Origin: Crateriforma conspicua
GTDB taxonomy: Bacteria > Planctomycetota > Planctomycetia > Pirellulales > Pirellulaceae
Reading direction: 5' to 3'
DNA: 64,000 bases
Assembly (NCBI RefSeq): GCF_007752935.1
Contig: NZ_CP036319.1
Location: 2,542,001 to 2,606,000, forward strand
The position numbers and the translations under genes were made by a program. This document shows, piece after piece, positions 18,344 to 26,199 of the stretch. The notes under the pieces are model-generated. The model searched no databases and was not told the origin of the DNA. It saw only the letters and a list, made by a program, of their open reading frames with translations. The first letter of the stretch is position 1. Each line of letters starts with the position of its first letter.

Positions 18344-19243
18344 TTGGACCAAGCGATCGCAAAAGCGGACACCCTTTTGGAAGCGATGGGATGGATCCGT
18401 CGGTTCCGCGGGAAAACGACGGTCATCAAGCTGGGCGGCAGCCTGTTGGAAGACCGTACGGCGCTGCACCACATTTTGCTGGACGTGATCTTCATGGAAA
18501 CCGTCGGCATGCGTCCGGTGGTGGTGCATGGCGGCGGCAAAGCGATCAATCAAGCACTGTCCGACGCGGGGATCGAAGCCAAGTTCAGCCGAGGTCGACG
18601 GATCACCGATGCCCCGACTTTGGAAATCGTCAAACGCGTGCTGGCCGGTGACGTCAATCGTTTGTTGACCGACGAAATCGAACGGCTGGGTGGTCGCGCG
18701 ATGAATCTATCGTTCGAAACGACCAACGTTTTGTTTGGTGAAAAACTGGTCCCCGAGGACGGCGAGGATCTTGGGTTTGTCGGCCATGTCACTCGGGTCG
18801 ACCGTCAAGTCATCGAAGGGCTGTCGTACACCGACCAGGTGCCGATCATCCCGTCGATGTGCCAGGGCGACGATGGGGCCCAGTACAACGTCAACGCGGA
18901 CACCGCGGCAATGGCCGTCGCCCAGGCCTTGGGTGCGGAAAAGCTGGTGTTCCTATCCGACGTCAACGGCGTCCGGCGCGACAAAGACGATCCGGAAACC
19001 GTGATCCATTCGTTGAATGTATCCGAAGCCAACCGGCTGATCAGCGAAGGTGTGATTGCCAGCGGCATGATTCCCAAAGTCGAAGCGTGCTTGGATACGC
19101 TGGGCCGTGGCGTCGGAAAGATCCACATCATCGACGGTAAACTGCGCCACAGTTTGTTGCTGGAAATCTACACGACCGACGGTGTGGGGACACAGATCGT
19201 GAAAGACCCAAAGTCGGCGGGCCAGCCCACCGGTTCGGCATAG
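18344..19243 (+). CDS. argB: acetylglutamate kinase
   Basis: Phosphorylates N-acetyl-L-glutamate in arginine synthesis. Motifs include VIKLGGS at 27-33, [12 protein letters not shown] (substrate and ATP Gly-rich loop), [28 protein letters not shown] and SGGM-like SGMIPKVEA with the catalytic Lys. A TTG at 18344 preceded by GGAG at 18332-18335 gives 299 residues, the usual size. No ATG gives a sensible length. The SRGRRITD and C-terminal [13 protein letters not shown] segments fit the hexameric, arginine-inhibited type, though regulation cannot be proven. It is first gene of the argB/ArgD-like/argF block. Confidence 0.95.
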   Translation: MDQAIAKADTLLEAMGWIRRFRGKTTVIKLGGSLLEDRTALHHILLDVIFMETVGMRPVVVHGGGKAINQALSDAGIEAKFSRGRRITDAPTLEIVKRVLAGDVNRLLTDEIERLGGRAMNLSFETTNVLFGEKLVPEDGEDLGFVGHVTRVDRQVIEGLSYTDQVPIIPSMCQGDDGAQYNVNADTAAMAVAQALGAEKLVFLSDVNGVRRDKDDPETVIHSLNVSEANRLISEGVIASGMIPKVEACLDTLGRGVGKIHIIDGKLRHSLLLEIYTTDGVGTQIVKDPKSAGQPTGSA

Positions 19244-19283
19244 CTTTTTCGCACGGCGTATCACGATGGAAGGAAGTCCAGCG

Positions 19284-20471
19284 ATGTCCGATGGCCAACA
19301 ATATGGCGGGTTGTGGCGATTGCGTGACGATCAGTCCGCGGTCATCGACGCGGTGTGCGGTCGTGTCAGTACGCTGGGCTTGGGCGATCCCGTCGTCTCT
19401 GATGCAATCAGTGGTGCGCATCAGCGGTATCTGGGCGATGCCTGTTCGTTGAACAACGAGGTCGGGCAACCGGAATTGGCGGAAGAACTGTTTGGTCGAT
19501 TGGACCGATTGGTGCGATCGCGACCGTTCACCGGCAGTCGCGAGGGAACCGAACAGTTTCTGCAGTCGGCGACGTTGTGCCCGTGTCGTGATTTGGCCTT
19601 GGAGGCTGCGGTTTGGGATGCCCGAACCCATTCGGATTCTCGATTTCAAATTCTCAGTCTTGTCGGCAGCGAACATGGCGTGACCACGTTGGCGCGAACC
19701 ATCAGTGGGCGACCGGAAATGCACGAAGGTTTTGGACCATTGGTGCCCGGCGTGGTGTATGTGCCGGCCGATGACGTGGATGCCTTGGCCCAACGGTTGG
19801 ACGAAACGGTGGCCTGTGTGGTTGTCCAGCCGGCCGATGTGGATGCCGGCATGGCATCGCTTTCGGAATCTTGGTTGGAAACCGTCAGCGAACTTTGTGC
19901 CCGCCAGGATGTCCGTTTTGTGGTGGACGAAAGCCGTTTGGTTTTCGGCGGAACCGGTGGCCCGTTCAGCTTGGACGCGATTCAGGTCACACCTGCAACG
20001 GATTTCTTGTGGTCGGCGGGATTGTTCGGCGGTTTACCCGGCGGGCTGTGGTTGCGACTGGGCGATCAACCAGCGGATCCCTCGCACGCCAAGGTCACGT
20101 TGATGCCTGGCACAATTTTGGCGGCCAAGGTTCTGTCGGCCACCATCGCCGCTTGGGACGGGCGACGCGACGAAGATGCTGATCTGCCGGGACGCACGAT
20201 GGCCACCGCGTTGGCCGAAAAAGTGGGCGGCTTTGAATTTGTACGCGATATCCAGTATCTGGGGACGAATTTGGCCATCCAGTCGGATATCCCCGGCGAC
20301 GAAGTGGTCGCGGCCGCGTTGCAACGCGGACTGATTTTGGAATCAACCGGCGGTGGTTGGGTGCGGCTGCAATTGCCACCGACCGCGTCGGAAAGTGATT
20401 GGGATGAATTGTTGTCACGGATGACGGCGGCAATGGAAGCGTTGGAAAGTGAAACCGTCGACCTTGGTTGA
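19284..20471 (+). CDS. ArgD-like class III aminotransferase homologue lacking the catalytic lysine
   Basis: The 395-residue protein sits where argD is expected, between argB and argF. Homology to acetylornithine aminotransferase is visible in HEGFGPLVPGVVYVPADDV (about 147-165), in VVDESRLVFGGTG, where Asp215 matches the PLP ring-nitrogen aspartate, and in the C-terminal GLILESTGGGWVRLQLPP. However, the segment that should carry the PLP Schiff-base lysine (TLAKALGGGFPIG in active enzymes) reads LWSAGLFGGLPGG, with Ala245 at the lysine position. The NSGAEANE phosphate-binding motif is replaced by QSATLCPCRDLALEAA. The protein is therefore unlikely to be an aminotransferase. A structural or regulatory role in arginine synthesis is possible. 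Start chosen for the AAGGAAG site before ATG 19284. Confidence 0.82.
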   Translation: MSDGQQYGGLWRLRDDQSAVIDAVCGRVSTLGLGDPVVSDAISGAHQRYLGDACSLNNEVGQPELAEELFGRLDRLVRSRPFTGSREGTEQFLQSATLCPCRDLALEAAVWDARTHSDSRFQILSLVGSEHGVTTLARTISGRPEMHEGFGPLVPGVVYVPADDVDALAQRLDETVACVVVQPADVDAGMASLSESWLETVSELCARQDVRFVVDESRLVFGGTGGPFSLDAIQVTPATDFLWSAGLFGGLPGGLWLRLGDQPADPSHAKVTLMPGTILAAKVLSATIAAWDGRRDEDADLPGRTMATALAEKVGGFEFVRDIQYLGTNLAIQSDIPGDEVVAAALQRGLILESTGGGWVRLQLPPTASESDWDELLSRMTAAMEALESETVDLG

Positions 20472-20513
20472 GACGGACAACCGATTGAATCGTCAATGAT
20501 GTGAAAGCGAATC

Positions 20514-21458
20514 ATGCGACACCTGCTGACCCTGTTTGATCTGAACTCGCACGAACTGAATCGCATTTTAAGTGCGGCACGTGTGCTGAAGAAAATGCAC
20601 GCCGGAGGTCAACGACCTGCGGTACTTCAGCATCGCGTTCTGGCGTTGATTTTTGAAAAGCCCAGCTTGCGGACACGCGTCAGTTTTGAATCCGGCATGG
20701 CGCAGCTTGGCGGCAGCAGTTTGTTTTTGGGTGACGACGTTGGCTTTGGCAAACGCGAAGCCCCATCGGACTTCACCCGCGTGCTTGGCCAGTTCGTCGA
20801 TGGCGTCGTGTGTCGTTCGTTTTCTCATGACACCGCCGCCACACTTGCGAAATACGACTGTGTGCCGGTGATCAACGGTTTGACCGATTTGGCGCACCCG
20901 TGCCAAGCGATGGCCGACGTCTTGACCATCGAAGGCGAATTTGCCGATCGCCCCCTGACCGAAAACCACTTGGTGTTCGTCGGTGATGGCAACAACGTCA
21001 GCCGGTCGCTGGCACTGATTTGTGCGATGCTGGGAATGAAGTTCACGCTGGCGTGTCCCAACGGATACGAGCTTGACCAGCCCTGGATGTCAAAGATCAG
21101 CGAACGTTACCCCGACGCAAAGCTGAACCAGACCACCGATCCGATTGCCGCGGTTTCCACCGCCGACGCGATCTACACCGATGTCTGGACCAGCATGGGC
21201 CAGGAAGCCGAATCGGCCCAACGTCGCAAGGATTTTGCGGACTATCAGGTCAATTCAGATTTGATGAAGCACGCGCCGGAAACGGCAATCGTGTTGCACT
21301 GTTTGCCGGCCGTGCGAGGCGAAGAAATTACCGACGATGTGATCGATGGTCCGCAAAGCCGCGTGATCGAACAAGCGGGCAATCGGATGCACGCGCAAAA
21401 AGGCTTGCTGGCTTGGCTGTTGAACCCGCATTGGGTCGGCGAGAACGTTCCTGAATAG
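20514..21458 (+). CDS. argF: ornithine carbamoyltransferase
   Basis: Transfers the carbamoyl group to ornithine, giving citrulline. The carbamoyl-phosphate loop is SLRTR at 51-55. HPCQ (127-130) and [11 protein letters not shown] near residue 263 provide the remaining active-site segments, and the ornithine-side Asp lies in DVWTSMG. Length (314 residues) is normal. It follows the ArgD-like gene by 42 bp, and rph starts 78 bp further on in the same direction, so an argB-(argD-like)-argF-rph transcript is plausible. Confidence 0.95.
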   Translation: MRHLLTLFDLNSHELNRILSAARVLKKMHAGGQRPAVLQHRVLALIFEKPSLRTRVSFESGMAQLGGSSLFLGDDVGFGKREAPSDFTRVLGQFVDGVVCRSFSHDTAATLAKYDCVPVINGLTDLAHPCQAMADVLTIEGEFADRPLTENHLVFVGDGNNVSRSLALICAMLGMKFTLACPNGYELDQPWMSKISERYPDAKLNQTTDPIAAVSTADAIYTDVWTSMGQEAESAQRRKDFADYQVNSDLMKHAPETAIVLHCLPAVRGEEITDDVIDGPQSRVIEQAGNRMHAQKGLLAWLLNPHWVGENVPE

Positions 21459-21536
21459 TGTTCCCGATGTGTGGTTCGCACGCTTTGCCGACGCATGCGA
21501 TCTTCTTTGATACGAAACTTTGCACCTGAGTTGTCC

Positions 21537-22253
21537 ATGTCGACCGATTATGTCACCCGTCCATCCGATCAGATCCGCGAAGTCAAAATCGAACGCGGCT
21601 ATTTGAAATCCTGTCCGGCCAGCGTGCTGTACAGCAGCGGTGATACGGTCGTGTTGTGTGCCGCGTCGGTCGAACCGTCCGTGCCACCGTGGTTGGAAGG
21701 CAAGGGCAAGGGATGGGTAACGGCCGAATACAACATGCTGCCCGGCAGCACCAGTCCGCGAAAACGTCGCGACCGCAGCAAGGTCGATGGCCGGACAACC
21801 GAGATTCAGCGATTGATCGGTCGCAGTTTGCGCTCGATCATCGATTTGAATGCGTTGGGCGAACAGATGATCACAGTCGATTGTGACGTGCTGCAGGCCG
21901 ACGGCGGCACGCGGACCGCTTCGATCACCGGCGGGTTCATCGCTTTGGCCGATGCGGTGGCATCCATCATCCCCGGTTCAACGATTGGAAACGGACCGCT
22001 GTTGGACAGCGTCGCCGCGATCAGTGTGGGGGTGATCGGCGATGAACTGAAACTGGACTTGGATTACGAACTGGACAGCGCCGCCGATGTCGACATGAAC
22101 GTCATCATGACCGGCAGCGGTCGGTTCGTGGAGATTCAAGGGACCGGTGAAGAAGCCACGTTTGATGACGAACAACTGGCGGGGCTGATTCGGCTGGCCA
22201 AAAAAGGCATCGGCGAATTGACGACCATGCAGCGTTCGGTGCTGGGGCAGTAA
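21537..22253 (+). CDS. rph: ribonuclease PH
   Basis: Phosphorolytic 3'-5' exoribonuclease that trims tRNA precursors. The 238-residue product starts at ATG 21537. The frame is open from 21471, but the extension is not like the family. Recognisable stretches are the TRPSDQIREVKIERGYLK start, VLCAASVEPSVPPWLEGKGKGWVTAEYNMLPGST, RKRRDRSKVDGRTTEIQRLIGRSLR, DCDVLQADGGTRTASITG and the DLDYELDSAADVDMNVIMTG core. It is complete, so phosphorolytic activity is expected. It is the last plus-strand gene before the strand switch at 22.3 kb. Confidence 0.96.
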   Translation: MSTDYVTRPSDQIREVKIERGYLKSCPASVLYSSGDTVVLCAASVEPSVPPWLEGKGKGWVTAEYNMLPGSTSPRKRRDRSKVDGRTTEIQRLIGRSLRSIIDLNALGEQMITVDCDVLQADGGTRTASITGGFIALADAVASIIPGSTIGNGPLLDSVAAISVGVIGDELKLDLDYELDSAADVDMNVIMTGSGRFVEIQGTGEEATFDDEQLAGLIRLAKKGIGELTTMQRSVLGQ

Positions 22254-22298
22254 GGGGCGGAATCGAATGCCCGCTGCTGATCACGGGCCGATCCCGAA

Positions 22299-23732
22299 TC
22301 ACCAGGGGCGTCGCGGGTAATGTCGGTTCCGACGATGCCCGGCGCGACGTGCGTGTTCTTGTAGGGCGGCACCGGCCGCAGATGCCATCGCGTTCAACAA
22401 GACTTGGGTCATCGGGTGCGTGGCGACTTCGGTGATGCGGTCCATCGTCGACGGGCCCCAGCTTTGCGTTCGCCGAATCTGGTCCCACACCGCTTCGACG
22501 TCGTACGTATCGTCGGCGCGGGCCAAAGATCCCAAGACGTCCAGCGAGTCGGCAAACAGGCATCGCCCGCTGGCGAATCCCGCACTGCGAAAACGCTGGA
22601 TCAGTCGTCCGATCGCTTCGAAGATTTGTTGATGAGTCGAAATCTGGTTTCGCCAGCCGGCCACGGTTGCGTCCAGTTGTCCGATCTCCGATTCCAAGCC
22701 GTTCATTCGGGCGATGATTTGGTCGTCGGTCAACGAAACCGTTTGGCGGGCGCGTTGCTGCAGTGCCCGCGTGTCGCTGCGTTCGATCATCCCGCGAAAG
22801 GCCGCGATCGCTTTTTGGTAATAATCACAGTGTCGATCCGCCAGAGCGTTCAAGTCGCGTTGGATCTGTTCGCTCTGTTGATCCAGCTTGTTCAACGTGT
22901 CGGTCGCTTGGTTGCGTTCGGCGGTGATTTGTTCACGTCGGACCTTCAGTGCATCGGCGCCCAGTTCGCGGGCCAAGTCGTCGCGCATGCGTTCCAGTTC
23001 CGCCATCACGGTGTCCAGTGCGGCGCGATCCTCTGCAATGATTTGCCGCATTGATTCAGGCGTGGACTTTAGAAAGTCATAGTTTCGTTTCGCTTGCTGG
23101 TATCCGATCAGCTTGGCCAGCCAACGATCGATGCGGCGCGTCATGCCGCGTGGTTTGTATTGTCCGGTGCCGAAGTCGCGATCCTTCAGGTATGTGAAAA
23201 GATCGCTTTCTTCGTAGGCGGGCAGTTTTCGGACGGCGTCCTGATCGGCCTCGTTCAGGTTGTCTTCGGCTCGTTCCAAAGCGGCTTCGGCGCGAGCGGC
23301 CTGTTCGGACAGTTGTGCAAACTTTGGGTCGGCGGCCAAACGCGATTCGATGGTGGCCGCCAGTGACTCGATTTCTTCTTCGATCAAGTCATGTTGGGCA
23401 TTCCATTCGGTCAGCGTTTGCTCGGCGTGTCCATGCTGCAATGCGATCTGGTCCAGTTGTTGTCGCAGATCATCGACCGCCTGTTCCTTGCGGTGCAGTA
23501 TCTCGTTGATCGTCGGGCGAATTTCCTGCCACGTCGTGCGTACCGCGTCCGGGGTCAGTTCCGGCAAAAAGTACTCCGCCAGTTCGACCATCGTGTGGTC
23601 GCGTTGCTGTTCCAGTTGTTCACGCCGTTGGTCCGCGTTTTGGATTTGTTGCCGAGCTTGCTGCAACCGGTTTTGTTGTCCGGCCTGGGCGGTCAGCAGT
23701 TGTTGGTGGACTTGGGGGCCGGTCAAAGGCAT
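22299..23732 (-). CDS. long coiled-coil protein of a three-gene module
   Basis: The 477-residue protein (start ATG at 23732) is almost entirely charged helix, with coiled-coil patterns rich in Gln, Arg and Glu from about residue 10 to 310. A less regular C-terminal part holds DSLDVLGSLARADDTYDVEAVWDQIRRTQSWG and a short hydrophobic Ala-rich stretch (about 443-456) before a basic tail. No enzymatic motif is seen. It is encoded 74 bp downstream of the DUF6384-like gene on the same strand and diverges from another coiled-coil gene at 24573. Upstream frame extension to 23888 gives low-complexity Arg/Thr sequence and is rejected. Confidence 0.75.
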   Translation of the reverse strand: MPLTGPQVHQQLLTAQAGQQNRLQQARQQIQNADQRREQLEQQRDHTMVELAEYFLPELTPDAVRTTWQEIRPTINEILHRKEQAVDDLRQQLDQIALQHGHAEQTLTEWNAQHDLIEEEIESLAATIESRLAADPKFAQLSEQAARAEAALERAEDNLNEADQDAVRKLPAYEESDLFTYLKDRDFGTGQYKPRGMTRRIDRWLAKLIGYQQAKRNYDFLKSTPESMRQIIAEDRAALDTVMAELERMRDDLARELGADALKVRREQITAERNQATDTLNKLDQQSEQIQRDLNALADRHCDYYQKAIAAFRGMIERSDTRALQQRARQTVSLTDDQIIARMNGLESEIGQLDATVAGWRNQISTHQQIFEAIGRLIQRFRSAGFASGRCLFADSLDVLGSLARADDTYDVEAVWDQIRRTQSWGPSTMDRITEVATHPMTQVLLNAMASAAGAALQEHARRAGHRRNRHYPRRPW

Positions 23733-23806
23733 GGCGGGCGAATCAGTGAAGGCTTTGGCGGATGCAGAAAAGGTGGCGGTGTCGCCGGTGGATTGGGATC
23801 GGTCGG

Positions 23807-24217
23807 TCAACCGAACCAGAACCACAGGCCGCCGGCTGCGGCGGCGATCGTGGCCAAAGTCCAGGCGACTTGCTGTCGGCGGACCCAAAGGTGGGCCAAG
23901 AATCGGTTCATCCCTGGCGCGGGATCTTGATAGGTGTGCAGCCGATCCATGTATTGCTGGATCGCGGTATCCAATTCCGCTTCGGTCAAATTGTCGCCCG
24001 AAAGCCGCGCGGTTTTCATCAGTTTTTCGCGTAGCTTTTGGCGGACCTCATCGCGGCGAAACATTTCCTCGGCGGTTTGCCGGCGGTCACGCAGTTCGCG
24101 TGCGACATCCATGACCCGCAAGGTTTCTTCCAGCGTCAAATTTTCCGCCGGATGTGCCTGGGAATTGCGCCCCGACGGTGCCGGCTGTTGTGCCTGGGCG
24201 GTTCGGACGTCTGACAT
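23807..24217 (-). CDS. DUF6384-like protein with C-terminal membrane anchor
   Basis: The 136-residue protein has a helical core (LTLEETLRVMDVARELRDRR, then KLREKLMKTARLSGDNLTEAELDTAIQQYMDRLHTY), a segment MNRFLAHLWVRRQQVAW and one C-terminal membrane helix ending GLWFWFG. This arrangement recalls the DUF6384 family of proteobacteria, which I remember from gene clusters with helical membrane-associated proteins. The match is from memory and unverified. It is probably tail-anchored in the cytoplasmic membrane and may recruit its coiled-coil neighbours there. Its gene precedes the 22299-23732 gene in the same orientation. Confidence 0.7.
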   Translation of the reverse strand: MSDVRTAQAQQPAPSGRNSQAHPAENLTLEETLRVMDVARELRDRRQTAEEMFRRDEVRQKLREKLMKTARLSGDNLTEAELDTAIQQYMDRLHTYQDPAPGMNRFLAHLWVRRQQVAWTLATIAAAAGGLWFWFG

Positions 24218-24572
24218 ATTGGTTCACAATCCCTACAAACGGCGATGATGCGATCGGCAAGACAGCAATGGTGGCGATGATGCTGGCGGGCTGGGGAAAA
24301 CTCTGACGCCCCGTCGGTTTTCGAATCGGATCCCCAAGACTTAGGCCGCGCGTGCCCGAATGTTACGAAAACGGCGTTGGGCTGCCTAGCTTTCGCCGAC
24401 GTCGTCCCGCTGTGTCCGCTTCTTGCTTCTGTCGCGCCGAAGCGCTAACTTGAAGCCATCCTGGCGGGACGGATTCGATCGGATCACGGATACTATTCAC
24501 GCGGACGCAACTTTCGCATCTTCCTTCTTCACGTTCCTTCTTCACTTTGCAGTAAGCACGGAAAACACAGTC
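24218..24572. other. 355-bp divergent control region of the coiled-coil module
   Basis: No convincing gene lies here. The region separates two divergently transcribed parts of the module and must hold both promoters. Near the plus-strand gene is a pyrimidine-rich leader with a direct repeat of ttccttcttcac at 24521-24532 and 24534-24545. No clear Shine-Dalgarno site precedes either start. The open plus-strand frame from 24423 into the gene at 24573 has non-family-like sequence. Confidence 0.55.
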
Positions 24573-25790
24573 ATGTCACAAGCCCAAGCTTCCGCACCGG
24601 CCAACCAAACGTCCGGCGTCGATGAAACGCGTTCGATGCGCGAGTATTTGGATCGTGCATTGGACACGCTCAAGAAATTCGGCGGTGAAGATCGTGCATC
24701 GGCACCCCAGGAATTGATCAGCCTGTTGGAAAGTGTGCGGCACTTGGATGAAGCCAAGGTCTTGGCGATCGCCGATGTGATCAAGCACATGGGCAGTTTC
24801 AACGCGATGGTCCGCGAGAATGTGGAGTCGATCCAGGTCGGTAACCGCTACATGGAAATCACCCAGATGTTCGATTCGGTTCGCGAAGACAGTAAGCGTC
24901 TGATCGGCCAGTTGGATGATGGCAAAATCAGCGGCACCGAAAAGATTTCCAATTGGTGGATGAAGCTGCGCCGTGGCACCCCCAGTGACCGCTTTGAGAA
25001 AATTGCGGAGGTCTACACGGATGTCGCCAAAGACACCAAAGATGCGTTGGGCAAAGAAGAACAGATCATGGATGCCTACATCGACTTTCGCTTTGCTTTG
25101 AAGGAAGCGGAAGTGTTGGCACGCGAGATTTTGGACAAGCAGGTTCCGGTGCTTGAAGACGCCAAGAATGCGTTGGCTTCGACCCAAAAGGCTTTGGACG
25201 AATACAACGGCACCGAAGAAGCCGAGAAGAGCCAACTGGAACTGCGCCGCGATGAAGCACGGCAGAAGTACGAAGACGAAGATGAAACGTATCAATTGCT
25301 GAAGGACATCGCTGAGAACCTGGAGATCGGTTACGACGTCGGCGAAACGTTGATCACCAAGCTGAAACAGACGCACGACGTCAAGGAACGCGTTTATCGT
25401 CGTGCGGTGACTTTCTTCACCACCAACGAACACGTCTTCACGATTCTGGGAACCGTTTACACCAGTCAGCATGGTTTGCACGAGGTGACTCAGGCGACCG
25501 AAGCGATGAAGGAAGGCGTCAACAAAGGTTTGGAAGACATCGCGGATCTCGGACGCGAATTGGAACGTGCGGCGTTGAAGGCCGGTTACGGCAGCACGAT
25601 CGATCCGAAAAGCGTCCAAAAGCTGGTCGATGCGATCAGCGGTTTCCAAGTCGAATCGCTGGAGATGATCGCGGAATTGCGAAAGGAAAGCGAAGAAAGC
25701 ACTCGAGCCATTCGCGCAACGGTCGAAGAAGGCAAGAAGAAGTATATGGAAACGTTGGCCAAGCACGCACGCGGCGAAACCGGCAAATAG
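24573..25790 (+). CDS. helical 'cell surface protein'-like protein of the coiled-coil module
   Basis: The 405-residue protein is nearly all helix without signal peptide or membrane segment. Notable blocks are ELISLLESVRHLDEAKVLAIADVIKHMGSFN, VGNRYMEITQMFDSVREDSKRL, NWWMKLRRGTPSDRFEKIAEVY, a central acidic coiled coil (about 195-260) and a C-terminal helix SLEMIAELRKESEESTRAIRAT. I recall a proteobacterial family, misleadingly called 'cell surface protein', with the same GDRYQEI...FDSIRDD and FEKI patterns that also neighbours DUF6384 genes. It shows a looser resemblance to TelA-type proteins. It diverges from the DUF6384-like gene. Function unknown. Confidence 0.75.
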   Translation: MSQAQASAPANQTSGVDETRSMREYLDRALDTLKKFGGEDRASAPQELISLLESVRHLDEAKVLAIADVIKHMGSFNAMVRENVESIQVGNRYMEITQMFDSVREDSKRLIGQLDDGKISGTEKISNWWMKLRRGTPSDRFEKIAEVYTDVAKDTKDALGKEEQIMDAYIDFRFALKEAEVLAREILDKQVPVLEDAKNALASTQKALDEYNGTEEAEKSQLELRRDEARQKYEDEDETYQLLKDIAENLEIGYDVGETLITKLKQTHDVKERVYRRAVTFFTTNEHVFTILGTVYTSQHGLHEVTQATEAMKEGVNKGLEDIADLGRELERAALKAGYGSTIDPKSVQKLVDAISGFQVESLEMIAELRKESEESTRAIRATVEEGKKKYMETLAKHARGETGK

Positions 25791-25833
25791 TCGCGATCCG
25801 CTTCTCGAAAGCACTCGCCGTGCGGCCTGCAAA

Positions 25834-25860
25834 GTCGCCTTTTGCTCCGCAAAAGTAGCG
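25834..25860. repeat. short hairpin repeat, copy 1 (CTTTTGCTCCGCAAAAG)
   Basis: A 7-bp stem with a TCC loop (cttttgc/gcaaaag, 25839-25855) sits inside a 27-bp block matching 43633-43659. Between the two copies a T-A pair in the stem becomes a C-G pair on both sides, so pairing is kept. Confidence 0.8.
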
Positions 25861-25990
25861 CGTGCTATCCGCAGGCCGGATCTAGCCCCAGCGCAGATCC
25901 GGCAAGGCGGCGTTGGATGCTCTTGCCGTCACTCCTTTCGCTCAGCAGGCGGACAGGAGTTTTGCGACAAATGGCAATCCGACGCGTCAG

Positions 25991-26100
25991 TTTTGAAGTT
26001 CCGCTTTTACCCGAGGCATTGACTTTTTTGGTAACCCGAAGCGTGAGCGAGGAAAAAATGATGTTGGCATCGCCTCGCTCACGCGTCGGGTTACCAGATA
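25991..26100. repeat. dispersed palindromic repeat, copy 2 (GGTAACCCGAAGCGTGAGCG type)
   Basis: Arms at 26030-26052 and 26073-26095 are 23 bp long with one mismatch and a 20-bp loop, preceded by ttttgaagtt and a T-run as in copy 1 at 2153-2260. It lies in the 409-bp convergent gap 25791-26199, in which I see no gene. Confidence 0.88.
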
Positions 26101-26199
26101 AGCGCAGCTTGAAAACTTACGCCTCAGGTTACTAGGCATTGAAGACGCTCGCTCGGTGCGGACTACAACACAAACTCCGGCACCGACGATGACGATGCC

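Noticed and set aside
18175-18549. N-terminal extension of proC
   Set aside because: It translates to Pro/Arg/Ser-rich sequence unlike any reductase, overlaps argB, and would exceed the family length.
24576-25832. 418-codon open frame antisense to the helical protein gene
   Set aside because: The plus-strand protein has consistent helical, family-like patterns, while the antisense translation does not.
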